A stretch of 64,000 nt of DNA from Achromobacter sp. B7 (GTDB taxonomy: Bacteria; Pseudomonadota; Gammaproteobacteria; Burkholderiales; Burkholderiaceae_B), in NCBI RefSeq assembly GCF_003600685.1, contig NZ_CP032084.1, forward strand, positions 2,418,001-2,482,000, written 5' to 3'. A program made the position numbers and the translations under genes. The notes under the pieces are model-generated. The model saw only the letters and a list, made by a program, of their open reading frames with translations. It had not been told where the DNA came from and ran no database searches. Shown in pieces: positions 26,589 through 35,146 of the stretch (the stretch's first letter is position 1; every line of letters begins with the position of its first letter).

Positions 26589-28163
26589 TCAGTCACGGTT
26601 AGGGCCACCGCCTCGGCCGCCGCCATCGCCGCCACCGCCCGGCTGCCGCTGCGGCTGTTCACGCGCCTGCTGTTGCCGCGCCTGCTGCTGTTCGCGGCCT
26701 TGTTGTTGGCGAGCTTGTTGCTGCTGCTGCTCACGCGCCTGTTGTTCACGCGCCTGCTGCTGACGGCCTTGCTGCTGTTCACGGGCCTGCTGCTGGCGGG
26801 CTTGTTGCTGCTGTTGGTCGCGGGCCTGCTGCTGGCGGGCCTGTTGTTGCTGTTGCTGCTGCTGTTCGCGCGCCTGTTGCTGGCGCACTTGTTGTTGTTC
26901 GCGATCTTGCTGCTGCTGGCGCTGCTGTTGATCGCGCTGCTGCTGATTCCGCTGCTGCTGATCGCGCTGTTGAATCTGCTGCTGAACCCGCTCTACATCC
27001 CGCTGCTGCACGTCTCGCTGCTGGCGGTCGCGTTGCTGTTGGTCCCGCTGCTGCTGATCCCGCTGCTGCTGATCCCCTTGCGGATTTCGCTGTTGAATCT
27101 GCTGCTGAACCCGCTCTACATCCCGCTGCTGCACGTCTCGCTGCTGGCGATCGCGTTGCTGTTGGTCTCGCTGCTGCTGATCCCGTTGCGAATTTCGCTG
27201 TTGAATCTGTTGCTGGACCCGCTCTACATCCCGCTGCTGCACATCCCGTTGCGCCTGCGTCCCGACCACGGTCTGGCCCGGGCCTCGGCCGTGGTCCGGC
27301 CGATTCGGATTCCCGCGATTCGGGTCGGGGCGGTTGTTGTCGCCGCCCGGTCGCCCACCCTGTGGCCCGCGACCGTTATCGGGGTGATCCACAAACGCCT
27401 GCGGCGGGCGGCCCTTGTTGTGGTCGTAGAACTGCGCGCGGTTATTGCCCGCTTCGCGCACGTAGTTGCGCTGTATGTCGGTCGGCGGCGCATGGCGGTC
27501 GTTGCGGGCGGCCAGCTCGCGCGGGTCCGCCGCGCGCCGGATGCCGTTCGGCCCGCCGTGATAACTGACGCGGCGGTTGTCGATGTTGTTGACGACCACG
27601 GTGTGGTTGTAGACGTTGGTGACCCGCGTGACGTTTACGTTCGTCACCGAGCGGTTGTAGTAGAAGCGGTCGCGCTTCCAGTAACCGCCCACATAGCCCA
27701 GCCCGACATAGCCGAAGCCATAGTTGATGCCGCCATAGAATCCCACGTGGGGGCCCCAGTAACCGGGGCTCCATATGTACAGCCCATTGGAGAACCCCCA
27801 GTATCCGGGCGTCCACAAGGCGCCGTTATAGGGCGCCAGCACCCAGGCGCCGGGCACCCAGAAAAATCCGTAGCGGTTGCGGCTCCAGTAGCCTGGCACC
27901 CACAGATAGCCGTCGGCCGGGGCAGGCGGCTGCACATACTGGGGCAAGGGCGGCGGCGGTTCCGGGCTGCGGTCCACCAGCGCAAGATTCGCGGATGCCG
28001 GGTCGCCGCCATCGTAGTCAGGAGCGGCGGGCGCTCCCGGCGGGGGCGGCGGGGCGTCGTAGGTTTGCGCCACGGCGGCGCTGCCCGTCGCCAGCAAGGA
28101 CACGGCAAGAGCGATATGGGCGGCGGCAGGCCGCAGGCGGGAAATCCGGGCTAGGGGCGTCAT
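26589..28163 (-). CDS. YXWGXW-type exported protein with long Gln/Arg repeat tail
   Basis: A 524-residue protein with a signal peptide (about residues 1-32), a proline-rich segment, then tandem aromatic motifs of the YXWGXW family (WVPGYWSRNRYGFFWVPGAW and WTPGYWGFSNGLYIWSPGYW, residues ~85-140). After an Asn/Arg/Pro-rich linker, residues ~315-505 are almost only Q, R, D, V, E and A. This tail contains three higher-order copies of a unit starting RDVQQRDVERVQQQIQQR, then a decaying QQQAREQQQ array. It probably sits at the cell envelope; the function is unknown. The tail length is likely to vary between strains. The plus strand is also open through most of the gene because of the repeat composition. 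Confidence 0.8.
   Translation of the reverse strand: MTPLARISRLRPAAAHIALAVSLLATGSAAVAQTYDAPPPPPGAPAAPDYDGGDPASANLALVDRSPEPPPPLPQYVQPPAPADGYLWVPGYWSRNRYGFFWVPGAWVLAPYNGALWTPGYWGFSNGLYIWSPGYWGPHVGFYGGINYGFGYVGLGYVGGYWKRDRFYYNRSVTNVNVTRVTNVYNHTVVVNNIDNRRVSYHGGPNGIRRAADPRELAARNDRHAPPTDIQRNYVREAGNNRAQFYDHNKGRPPQAFVDHPDNGRGPQGGRPGGDNNRPDPNRGNPNRPDHGRGPGQTVVGTQAQRDVQQRDVERVQQQIQQRNSQRDQQQRDQQQRDRQQRDVQQRDVERVQQQIQQRNPQGDQQQRDQQQRDQQQRDRQQRDVQQRDVERVQQQIQQRDQQQRNQQQRDQQQRQQQQDREQQQVRQQQAREQQQQQQQQARQQQARDQQQQQARQQQAREQQQGRQQQAREQQAREQQQQQARQQQGREQQQARQQQAREQPQRQPGGGGDGGGRGGGPNRD
26910..27246 (-). repeat. higher-order coding repeat (123-bp and 108-bp periods)
   Basis: The word TTGAATCTG recurs at 26970, 27093 and 27201 (plus coordinates), giving unit spacings of 123 and 108 bp (41 and 36 codons). 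Each unit reads, in protein, ERVQQQIQQR plus a QQQRD run plus RDVQQRDV. The 15-bp difference is a loss of QQQRD-type subunits. Confidence 0.8.
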
Positions 28164-28196
28164 GGCAGTTCCTTCAGGACGCGTCGACGGCGACGG

Positions 28197-28361
28197 TCAA
28201 TAACCGCGGTAGTAGTAATGCGGCGCGGGATACGCCGGGTAGTAATAGTGCGGCGTGTAATACACCGGCGCGGGGCGATAGTACGCCGGGCGGGCCGGCA
28301 CCACGACGCATCCGGTCAGCGTGCTGGCGATCACCATCATCAACAAAAGGCGCTTCTTCAT
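28197..28361 (-). CDS. small Tyr/Pro-rich lipoprotein
   Basis: A 54-residue ORF: MKKRLLLMMVIASTLTGCVV gives a clear lipobox (LTGC, lipidated cysteine at residue 18), and the mature 37 residues are rich in Tyr, Pro, Ala and His (for example RPAPVYYTPHYYYPAYPAPH). A GGGAG site sits 8 bp before the ATG. It lies 33 bp upstream of the YXWGXW-protein gene in the same direction, so the two are probably co-transcribed and both act at the envelope. Similar small YY-rich lipoproteins occur near YXWGXW proteins in related bacteria as I recall, without a known function. Confidence 0.75.
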   Translation of the reverse strand: MKKRLLLMMVIASTLTGCVVVPARPAYYRPAPVYYTPHYYYPAYPAPHYYYRGY

Positions 28362-28533
28362 GTTCTTGACTCCCTACCTGCGCCAGGCGTGTCATACGCC
28401 CTTGGTGCGCTGGTAAGGATTAGGCCATACCGGATGGCAGTCGTTCGCCTCTTGTAATCGATCCGAAACAGCTTTCGCGTGACCGATGTTTGCGCCTGCG
28501 TGACGGCGCATGTCGTTGGTATCAAACGTTGCG

Positions 28534-28569
28534 GAAAAAAGAACGGGGCCGCCATGGCGACCCCGTTTT
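28534..28569 (-). terminator. terminator of the doxX transcript
   Basis: On the minus strand AACGGGG-T-CGCC pairs with GGCG-G-CCCCGTT and is followed by a T-run (TTCTTTTTTCC). It is placed 50 bp after the doxX stop. Confidence 0.85.
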
Positions 28570-28570
28570 G

Positions 28571-28600
28571 CGTCACGCCGCGTCACGCCGCGTAACGGCG
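28571..28600 (+). repeat. three 10-bp tandem units
   Basis: CGTCACGCCG, CGTCACGCCG, CGTAACGGCG directly abut the doxX terminator. Short tandem repeat, no function assigned. Confidence 0.6.
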
Positions 28601-28619
28601 ATGGCGGCAGTGGAGGCGA

Positions 28620-29027
28620 TCAGTTCCAGCGTCCGCCGTTGCCGGCCAGGCTGAAACGGCCGGCGCCCATGAAGGCCAGCGCCAGCGCGGTGAACAGGAA
28701 CATGCCTTGCAGTTCCAGTGCCCAGCCGCCATTGTTCGTCATGCTGCTGAGCTGCCCGGTGTGCGCCAGCAAGATGGCAACCACCATATTGATGGCGATG
28801 ATCAGGCCACCCAGGCGCGTGTACACGCCAACGATGAGCAGAACGGGCGCGATGATCTCGCCCACGTAGACGCCATAGGCAAGAAAGCCCGGCAGGCCGT
28901 GCGAAGACAGCATGCCGCTGATGCCGGTAACGCCATTGCCCATCAGTTTGGACAAGCCGTGCAGCAGAATCAGAATGCCCAAAGCCAGGCGCAGGATCAG
29001 CTTGCCGGTATCGTCGGACTTGATCAT
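28620..29027 (-). CDS. DoxX-family membrane protein
   Basis: A 135-residue protein with four predicted helices. It opens with LILRLALGILILLHGLSKL, includes LAYGVYVGEIIAPVLLIVGV and ends with a FTALALAFMGAGRFSL segment, the DoxX/YqjF layout. Family members are linked to quinone or thiol redox reactions, but the activity here is unknown. It is monocistronic, with an inverted repeat TTGGAACC-N14-GGTTCCAA 42-72 bp upstream of its start. Confidence 0.86.
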   Translation of the reverse strand: MIKSDDTGKLILRLALGILILLHGLSKLMGNGVTGISGMLSSHGLPGFLAYGVYVGEIIAPVLLIVGVYTRLGGLIIAINMVVAILLAHTGQLSSMTNNGGWALELQGMFLFTALALAFMGAGRFSLAGNGGRWN

Positions 29028-29069
29028 GGTGAATTTCTCTTGTGATGGTTAAAGGAGGACAAGGCTACG

Positions 29070-29099
29070 TTGGAACCCACCGCGAACCATTGGTTCCAA
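29070..29099 (-). promoter_or_regulatory. inverted repeat upstream of doxX
   Basis: TTGGAACC (29070-29077) and GGTTCCAA (29092-29099) are perfect 8-bp arms around 14 bp, inside the doxX promoter region. It is a candidate operator for an unidentified dimeric regulator. Confidence 0.5.
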
Positions 29100-29241
29100 G
29101 CCCACACCGCCGCGCATCCGACGGGGCGGCTGCGTCAAGCGGCGCCATTATGGCAAATGCCCTGCAAAATCATCAAGCTTTCGTCACGTCCTGGCGGTAA
29201 TTGCTGGCGGTACCACCGGGCGTATCGAACCCTGCCAATAA

Positions 29242-30630
29242 TCAGAATTCCTCAAGAAAGCGCATACGGAAGCGCCGGCCCTTGATGTTGCTGTTGGACA
29301 CGCGCGAAAACGCCTGCTTGGCAATCTGGCGGTCCAGCGCCACGTAGGCGTTGAATTCCGTGATGTTGATCTTGCCCACCTGTTCAAACGTCAGCCCGCC
29401 GTCGCCGGTCAGGGCGCCCAGCAGGTCGCCCGGGCGCAACTTGTCTTTCTTGCCGCCCTGGATGCACAGCGTGACCATGGGCGCACGCAAGGGGCGGTCG
29501 GCCTTGGGTTTCAGCGATTTGATGTCGCCCCACTTCAAGGGCGAGCCCTGGTATTGCTCAACCAGGTTGGCCCAGCGCATCTCGTCGGGCGAACACAGGC
29601 TTAGCGCCAAACCTTTCTGATCGCCCCGGCCGCTGCGGCCGATGCGGTGCACGTGCACTTCGGTGTCCTTGGTGACGTCCACGTTGATGACGGCGCCCAG
29701 GTTCTGGATGTCCAGGCCACGGGCCGCCACGTCGGTCGCCACCAGCACGGCGCAGCTCTGGTTGGCGAACTGGATCAGGATCTCGTCGCGTTCGCGCTGT
29801 TCCAGGTCGCCATTGAGCGCCTGTGCGCTGATGCCGTCGGCTTGCAGGCGTTCCACCAGATCGTGGCTGCGGACCTTGGTGTTGCAGAACGCCAGCGTGG
29901 ACACGGGGCGGTAATGCGCCAACAGGCGGGCCACGGCGTCCAGGCGGTCTTTTTCGTCGATTTCAAAGAAGATCTGTTCGATGCGGCTGGCGTCGTGCTG
30001 CGCCTCGACCTTGACCTCGGCGGGGTTGCGCAGAAACCGCGCGCTGAGCTTGCGGATGTTGTCGGGGTAGGTGGCCGAGAACAGCAGCGTCTGGCGCTTG
30101 GTGGGGCAGTGCGAGGCAATGGCCACGATGTCGTCGTAGAAGCCCATGTCGACCATGCGGTCGGCTTCGTCCAGCACCAGCGTGGTCAGGCCGGCCAGGT
30201 CCAGGCTGCCGCGTTCCAGATGGTCCTGGATACGGCCGGGCGTGCCCACCACCAGATGCGCGCCGCGCGCCAGCGATTCGGCTTGGGGGCGGGCAGGGGC
30301 GCCGCCGCACAGCGTCAAGATCTTCACGTTGGGAATCAGGCGCGCCAGGCGGCGCAGTTCCTGGGCAACCTGGTCGGCCAATTCGCGGGTGGGGCACACC
30401 AGCAACGCTTGCGGCGCCAGGCGGGTGGGGTCCAGCTTTTGCAGCACGCCCAGGCCAAACGCCGCGGTCTTGCCGCTGCCGGTCTTGGCTTGCGCGATGA
30501 TGTCGCGGCCTTCCAGGATCAGCGGCAGGCTTTGCGCCTGGATAGGCGTCATTTGCTCAAACCCCAGGCTTTGCAGGTTATCAAGCAGGGCGGGCAGAAG
30601 GGGAAGGGTAGAAAAGGGCGTGTTGGTCAC
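29242..30630 (-). CDS. dbpA: ATP-dependent RNA helicase DbpA
   Basis: A 462-residue DEAD-box helicase involved in large ribosomal subunit assembly. Motifs in order: Q motif GFEQMTPIQAQSLPLI, AKTGSGKT, PTRELADQV, DEAD in VLDEADRMVDMGF, SATYP, ARGLDI and HRIGRSGR. The C-terminal ~75 residues form the DbpA RNA-binding domain that recognises 23S rRNA hairpin 92 (KDKLRPGDLLGALTGDGGL to FRMRFLEEF). The start is a GTG at 30630, chosen because VTNTPFSTLPLLPALLDNLQ aligns with the known DbpA N-terminus. The frame also stays open upstream through a G-rich repeat leader. Confidence 0.9.
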   Translation of the reverse strand: MTNTPFSTLPLLPALLDNLQSLGFEQMTPIQAQSLPLILEGRDIIAQAKTGSGKTAAFGLGVLQKLDPTRLAPQALLVCPTRELADQVAQELRRLARLIPNVKILTLCGGAPARPQAESLARGAHLVVGTPGRIQDHLERGSLDLAGLTTLVLDEADRMVDMGFYDDIVAIASHCPTKRQTLLFSATYPDNIRKLSARFLRNPAEVKVEAQHDASRIEQIFFEIDEKDRLDAVARLLAHYRPVSTLAFCNTKVRSHDLVERLQADGISAQALNGDLEQRERDEILIQFANQSCAVLVATDVAARGLDIQNLGAVINVDVTKDTEVHVHRIGRSGRGDQKGLALSLCSPDEMRWANLVEQYQGSPLKWGDIKSLKPKADRPLRAPMVTLCIQGGKKDKLRPGDLLGALTGDGGLTFEQVGKINITEFNAYVALDRQIAKQAFSRVSNSNIKGRRFRMRFLEEF

Positions 30631-30710
30631 AATAGGGCGGTTCGCAAAAACCGCGAAAAAACGAAGTCGACCGACAGTGTAAGCCCTGGAGTGGGCGGAC
30701 CCTAGCCCGC

Positions 30711-30865
30711 AGCCCTGGCCCTGGCCACAGCCCCAGCCCCACAGCCCCAGCCCCACAGCCCCAGCCCCACAGCCCCACAGCCCAGTCCAGCCCAGTCCAG
30801 CCCAGCCCAACCCAGTCCAGCCCAGCCCAACCGAGCCCAGCCCAGCCCCAGCCCCAGCCCAGCCG
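30711..30865 (-). repeat. G-rich tandem repeat in the dbpA leader
   Basis: On the minus (mRNA) strand this is a ~155-nt run of GGGCTGGG, GGGCTGGACT and GGGGCTGTGGGGCTGG words containing well over a dozen G3-G4 tracts. It lies 81 nt before the dbpA GTG and directly after the upstream iclR stop. It could form G-quadruplexes in DNA or RNA. Confidence 0.8.
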
Positions 30866-30889
30866 CCCGCTGTGCCGCTAGCCCCGCCG

Positions 30890-31648
30890 CTACCCTTCAG
30901 CGTCGTAGGTGCCGGCCAGCGCGCGGGCGGCCTCTTGCATGCGGGGCAGCCAGCCGCGCGCCCCGTCGATGGACAAGCGGGCCACCGGCGCGTGCAGCGC
31001 CACGGCGGCGATCACCCGCGAGCCACGCAGGATCGGCACGGCCATGCAGACGATGCCCAGCAGGAATTCCTCGCGGTCAAAGCTGGCGCCTTCCTTCTTG
31101 ATGGCCCGCAACTCGTTTTCCAGCGCGCCCACCTCGCACAACGTGTTCGGCGTGTAACGCGGCAGGGGCGCGGCGGCCAGCAGGCGCGCGCGCGCCTCGC
31201 GCCGCATGTGCGCCAGAAACAGCTTGCCGCTGGCCGAACAATGCAGCGGCACGCGCGAGCCCGTTTGCAGGTTCACCCGCAGCGGCCAGGCGGTTTCCAC
31301 GCGGTCCAGGTAAATGACTTCGTCGCCATCCAGCATGGTGCAGTTACAGGTTTCGCCGATTTCGTCGACCAGGCTGTCCAGGATGCGATGGCGTTCACCG
31401 CGCAAGGGGGAATTAAGCAGCGTCTCGCGGGCCAGGGCGCTAAGCCGGGGGCCGCTGACATAGCTTTTGCCGGCGGGTTCGCGCAGCAGCATCCCGGCGT
31501 CGACCAGCCGCGTCAGGATGCGCAGCACCGAGGGCTTGGGCAGGCCCGTCGCGTCGGTCAGGGCCGCCAGCGACACCGGCGCGTCGGACCGGGCTACCTG
31601 TTCCAAGAGGGTCAGCGCGCGCAGCGCGGCAGAGGATTCGTCTTTCAT
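30890..31648 (-). CDS. IclR-family regulator next to xsc
   Basis: A 252-residue regulator with an N-terminal winged helix (residues ~7-65; VSLAALTDATGLPKPSVLRI) and an IclR ligand domain containing LDRVETAWPLRVNLQTGSRV, CSASGKLFLA and FLLGIVCMAVPIL. It is divergent from xsc with 192 bp between the starts, so it probably controls its own gene and the xsc-pta-tauXY transcript. A second regulator, TauR, is encoded at the other end of the cluster. A TTCAA-TAT-TTGAA dyad lies 3 bp from its start codon. Confidence 0.88.
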   Translation of the reverse strand: MKDESSAALRALTLLEQVARSDAPVSLAALTDATGLPKPSVLRILTRLVDAGMLLREPAGKSYVSGPRLSALARETLLNSPLRGERHRILDSLVDEIGETCNCTMLDGDEVIYLDRVETAWPLRVNLQTGSRVPLHCSASGKLFLAHMRREARARLLAAAPLPRYTPNTLCEVGALENELRAIKKEGASFDREEFLLGIVCMAVPILRGSRVIAAVALHAPVARLSIDGARGWLPRMQEAARALAGTYDAEG

Positions 31649-31650
31649 CT

Positions 31651-31663
31651 TTCAATATTTGAA
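31651..31663. promoter_or_regulatory. short dyad at IclR start
   Basis: TTCAATATTTGAA has perfect 5-bp arms and overlaps the ribosome-binding region of the IclR gene. It is an attractive site for autoregulation; binding is inferred only. Confidence 0.4.
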
Positions 31664-31840
31664 GATTCAGCTGCCAGGGCGCCATCGTCGTACGGATTTT
31701 GCAGAAAATGGAACGCAGTGGGATGGGAAACGCGGGATTTCTCCGGCAGTATCGATTCACCCCGGCCACGATGCAAGCACGATGCGGGCAACCGCCCCGC
31801 GTGCCACCTCCCACAGCGCCGGCCTGCCAGGAGACACACC

Positions 31841-33652
31841 ATGAGCAGCAAGCAACACATGACCCCCAGTGAAGCGTTCGTTGAAACGTTGGTCGCGCAG
31901 GGCGTCAAGGACGTATTCGGCATTGTGGGTTCGGCCTTCATGGACGCGCTGGACTTGTTCCCCGCCGCCGGCATCCGCTTCGTGCCGACCGTGCACGAGC
32001 AGGGCGCCGCCCACATGGCCGACGGCTATTCGCGCGTGACCGGCCGCCACGGCGTGTGCATCGCCCAGAACGGGCCGGGCATCACCAACTTCGTCACCGG
32101 CGTGGCGGCGGCGTACTGGGCGCACAGCCCCGTCGTGGCGATCACCCCCGAAACCGGCACGGCCGGCATGGGCCTGGGCGGTTTTCAGGAAACCGAGCAG
32201 CTGCCCATTTTTTCGCGCATCACCAAGTACCAGGCGCACGTGAACCGGCCGGATCGCATGGCGGAATTCACCGCCAAGGCCTTTGACAACGCGATGGCCG
32301 AACGCGGCCCGACGCAGCTGAACATCCCGCGCGATTATTTCTACGGCGAGATCGATGTGGCCATCCCCGAACCGCGCCGCGTGCGCCGGGGGCCGGGCGC
32401 CGAAGAAGACCTGGAAGCGGCGGCGCGGCTGCTGGCCGAGGCCAAATTCCCGGTCATCGTGGCGGGCGGCGGCGTGCTGTTTTCCGAGGGCCAGGCGGAA
32501 TGCGTCGCCTTGGCCGAACTGCTGGGCGCGCCGGTCGTTACCAGCTATCTGCACAACGACGCCTTTCCCGCGAGCCACCCGCTGTGGTGCGGCCCGCTGG
32601 GCTATCAAGGGGCCAAGGCCGGCATGAAGCTGCTGTCGCAAGCCGACGTCGTGCTGGCGCTGGGCACGCGGCTGGGGCCGTTCGGCACCTTGCCGCAGCA
32701 CGGCCTGGACTACTGGCCGCAGGGCGCGCGCATCATTCAGGTGGATGCCGACCACCGCATGCTGGGGCTGGTGCGGCCCGTGTCGGTCGGCATCTGCGGC
32801 GACGCCAGGCCCGCCGCCGCCGCGCTGACCGAAAAGCTGAAGTCGCGTGACGTCGCTTGCGTGCGCACCAAGGCCGCGCGCGGTGACGACATCGCCTCGC
32901 AAAAGGCCGCCTGGGAAGCCGAGCTGGATGGCTGGTCGCACGAACGCGACGACTGGAGCCTGGACATCATCGAACAAGGCGGCGGCCGCATGCACCCACG
33001 GCGCATGCTGCGCGAGCTGGAACGCGCGATGCCCAAGCATGTCATGGTGTCCACCGACATCGGCAACATCTGCTCGGTGTCCAACAGCTATCTGCGCTTT
33101 GACGAGCCGAACTCCATGCTGGCCGCCATGAGCTTCGGCAACTGCGGCTACGCGCTGCCCGCGTTGATCGGCGCCAAGCTGGGCCGCCCGGACCGCCCGG
33201 CCGTGGCCTATGTGGGCGACGGCGCGTGGTGCATGAGCTTTCAGGAATTGCTGACCTGCGTGCGCGAAAAGATCCCGGTCACGGCCGTGGTGTTCCACAA
33301 CGGCCAGTGGGGCGCGGAAAAGAAAAACCAGGTGGACTTCTATGGCCGCCGCTTCGTGGGCAGCAATCTGCTGAACCCGAATTTTTCCGAGCTGGCGCGC
33401 GCCATGGGCGCCGAGGGCATCCGCGTCGAACACGCGGACCAGGTGGGCGCGGCGTTGCAGGCGGCGTGCCAGGCGCAGTCCGAAGGCAAGACCACGGTGC
33501 TGGAAATGATGGTCAGCCAAGAGCTGGGCGATCCGTTCCGACGCGACGCGCTGAAGCAGCCCGTGCGCTTTCTGGACAAGTACAAGCGCTACGTCAACCA
33601 GCCGTTCCAGGCGGGCGAGGTGCCGTTGCCGATCGATCCGGTTGGGCGTTAG
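31841..33652 (+). CDS. xsc: sulfoacetaldehyde acetyltransferase
   Basis: A 603-residue ThDP-dependent enzyme that converts sulfoacetaldehyde and phosphate to sulfite and acetyl phosphate. N-terminal ThDP domain: VHEQGAAHMADGYSRVTGR with the catalytic glutamate-type region, and NGPGITNFVTG. The C-terminal ThDP-binding motif is GDGAWCMSFQELLTCVREKI running to the Asn of FHNGQWGAEKKNQ. The length and the SMSS-type start match Xsc rather than acetolactate synthase, and the adjacent pta and tau genes support it. CAGGAG precedes the ATG at 31841; the open frame upstream is not coding. Confidence 0.93.
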   Translation: MSSKQHMTPSEAFVETLVAQGVKDVFGIVGSAFMDALDLFPAAGIRFVPTVHEQGAAHMADGYSRVTGRHGVCIAQNGPGITNFVTGVAAAYWAHSPVVAITPETGTAGMGLGGFQETEQLPIFSRITKYQAHVNRPDRMAEFTAKAFDNAMAERGPTQLNIPRDYFYGEIDVAIPEPRRVRRGPGAEEDLEAAARLLAEAKFPVIVAGGGVLFSEGQAECVALAELLGAPVVTSYLHNDAFPASHPLWCGPLGYQGAKAGMKLLSQADVVLALGTRLGPFGTLPQHGLDYWPQGARIIQVDADHRMLGLVRPVSVGICGDARPAAAALTEKLKSRDVACVRTKAARGDDIASQKAAWEAELDGWSHERDDWSLDIIEQGGGRMHPRRMLRELERAMPKHVMVSTDIGNICSVSNSYLRFDEPNSMLAAMSFGNCGYALPALIGAKLGRPDRPAVAYVGDGAWCMSFQELLTCVREKIPVTAVVFHNGQWGAEKKNQVDFYGRRFVGSNLLNPNFSELARAMGAEGIRVEHADQVGAALQAACQAQSEGKTTVLEMMVSQELGDPFRRDALKQPVRFLDKYKRYVNQPFQAGEVPLPIDPVGR

Positions 33653-33686
33653 GGCCAGCCGCCGCCAGAGACCAGGAGCCCGCCGT

Positions 33687-34619
33687 ATGGCTAGCGATCA
33701 ATTGTTCGCGCCGCTGCGCGATGCCGCGCTGTCGGCGGGCCGCTTGCGCACGGCGGTGGCGTACCCCATGTCGGCCTCCAGTCTGGATGCCGCCGTGCAG
33801 GCGCAGCGCGCCGGCCATATCGAGCCCGTGCTGGTGGGGCCGGCGCGCAAGCTGCTTGACCGCTTGGCACAGGCGGGCTTGCGGCCGGGCGACTTCGACA
33901 TCGTCGACACACCGGATGACGAATGCCTGGCCGCGCAGACGGCGGCGGGGCTGGCGCGCGACGGCGCCGTGCAGATGTTGATGAAGGGCAGCCTGCATAC
34001 CGAACACTTCATGGCCGCCGTGGTGTCGCGCGAATCCGGTTTGCGCACGAGCCGGCGCGTCAGCCATGCCTTTGTGATGGGCGTTGCCGCCTACGCCAAG
34101 CTGTTCATCCTGACGGACGCGGCGGTCAACATCGCGCCCACGCTGATGGAAAAGGCCGACATCGCGCAAAACGCCATCGACCTGGCGCAAGCGCTGGGCA
34201 TCGGCCGGCCCAAGGTGGCGGTGTTGTGCGCCACGGAATCCGTCAACCCCGCCATGCCCGCCACGCTGGACGCGGCGGCCCTGTCCAAGATGGCCGACCG
34301 CCAGCAGATACGTGGCGGCGACATCGATGGCCCGCTGGCGTTCGACAACGCCATTTCGCGACAGGCGGCGCACGAAAAGGGCATTGTGTCGCGCGTGGCG
34401 GGCGACGCCGACATCCTGCTGGCGCCCGACATCGAAGCGGGCAACATGCTCTACAAGGAGCTGACCTGGCTGGCCGGCGCGGACACCGCCGGGCTGGTAC
34501 TGGGCACGCGCGTGCCGGTGCTGCTGACCAGCCGGTCCGACTCCGTGCAGGCGCGCGTCAACAGCTGCGCCATCGCGGTGCTGCACGCCCGTGCCTTGCT
34601 GGCAGCACGCGACGCTTGA
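33687..34619 (+). CDS. pta: phosphate acetyltransferase of sulfonate pathway
   Basis: A 310-residue short-form phosphotransacetylase (PTA_PTB domain) without the regulatory N-terminal domains of E. coli Pta. Recognisable parts are the PMSASSLDAAVQAQRAGHIE start, ARDGAVQMLMKGSLHTEHFM, FILTDAAVNIAPTLMEKADI and the C-terminal VNSCAIAVLHARALLAA. It would convert the acetyl phosphate made by Xsc into acetyl-CoA. It begins 34 bp after the xsc stop with CAGGAG upstream. The ATG at 33687 is preferred because earlier codons overlap xsc. Confidence 0.9.
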   Translation: MASDQLFAPLRDAALSAGRLRTAVAYPMSASSLDAAVQAQRAGHIEPVLVGPARKLLDRLAQAGLRPGDFDIVDTPDDECLAAQTAAGLARDGAVQMLMKGSLHTEHFMAAVVSRESGLRTSRRVSHAFVMGVAAYAKLFILTDAAVNIAPTLMEKADIAQNAIDLAQALGIGRPKVAVLCATESVNPAMPATLDAAALSKMADRQQIRGGDIDGPLAFDNAISRQAAHEKGIVSRVAGDADILLAPDIEAGNMLYKELTWLAGADTAGLVLGTRVPVLLTSRSDSVQARVNSCAIAVLHARALLAARDA

Positions 34620-34746
34620 ACCCGGAAAATTCTGGTGCAAGCGATTTGCCGCGTCTGGTTCTAGACCCTGCCACCCCCGCCACGTACCTTGAGTCCAGAC
34701 GCCCGCGCGCGCTTTGCGACGGGTATTTCGACACAGGGAGCAGGCA

Positions 34747-35139
34747 ATGCCAAACACCGTCACCGCCGACATGCTGGCCGAATTCGCGGCCGCCTGGAAC
34801 CGCCACGATATCGACGCGCTGATGCGCTTCATGACGCAAGACTGCGTGTTCGAGACCGTCGGCGGACCGGACGCCTGCGGCAGCCGGCACACGGGGGCGG
34901 AAGCCGTCCGCACGGCCTTCGCGGCGGCCTGGAAGAACTTCCCGGATGCGCAATGGAACAACGGCCGGCATTGGGTGGCGGGCGATCGTGGCGTGTCGGA
35001 ATGCACGTTCACGGGAACGGCGGCCGACGGCACGCGCGTCGAGGCCGACATGGTCGATATCTTCACCTTTCAAGACGGCAAGATCCGCGTGAAGAACGCG
35101 TTCCGCAAGCAGCGGCCCGCCTTGCCCGCCCGGGCGTGA
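34747..35139 (+). CDS. tauX: NTF2-like small subunit of taurine dehydrogenase (TauX-like)
   Basis: A 130-residue SnoaL/NTF2-fold protein (TADMLAEFAAAWNRHDIDAL, then TGAEAVRTAFAAAWKNFPDA and VDIFTFQDGKIRVKNAFRKQ). In taurine-degrading bacteria a small protein of this fold is encoded next to the FAD subunit of taurine dehydrogenase. Here it sits between pta and the FAD oxidoreductase gene, 7 bp from the latter, and within an xsc cluster, so tauX is the best call. The role of the small subunit is unclear; it may bind substrate or stabilise the complex. Identification depends on context. Confidence 0.7.
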   Translation: MPNTVTADMLAEFAAAWNRHDIDALMRFMTQDCVFETVGGPDACGSRHTGAEAVRTAFAAAWKNFPDAQWNNGRHWVAGDRGVSECTFTGTAADGTRVEADMVDIFTFQDGKIRVKNAFRKQRPALPARA

Positions 35140-35146
35140 GACGCGC

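Noticed and set aside
26673..28154. 493-codon plus-strand ORF rich in Leu (LLLLL...) antisense to the YXWGXW gene
   Set aside because: It is the reverse reading of CAG/CGC glutamine-arginine codons; no ribosome-binding site, and the minus-strand protein has a signal peptide and known motifs.
30711..30865. CRISPR array
   Set aside because: Repeats are 4-12 bp and contiguous without unique spacers; no cas genes in the window.
30872..31840. N-terminal extension of Xsc suggested by the open frame from 30872
   Set aside because: It runs antisense through the IclR gene; the conserved Xsc start with CAGGAG lies at 31841.
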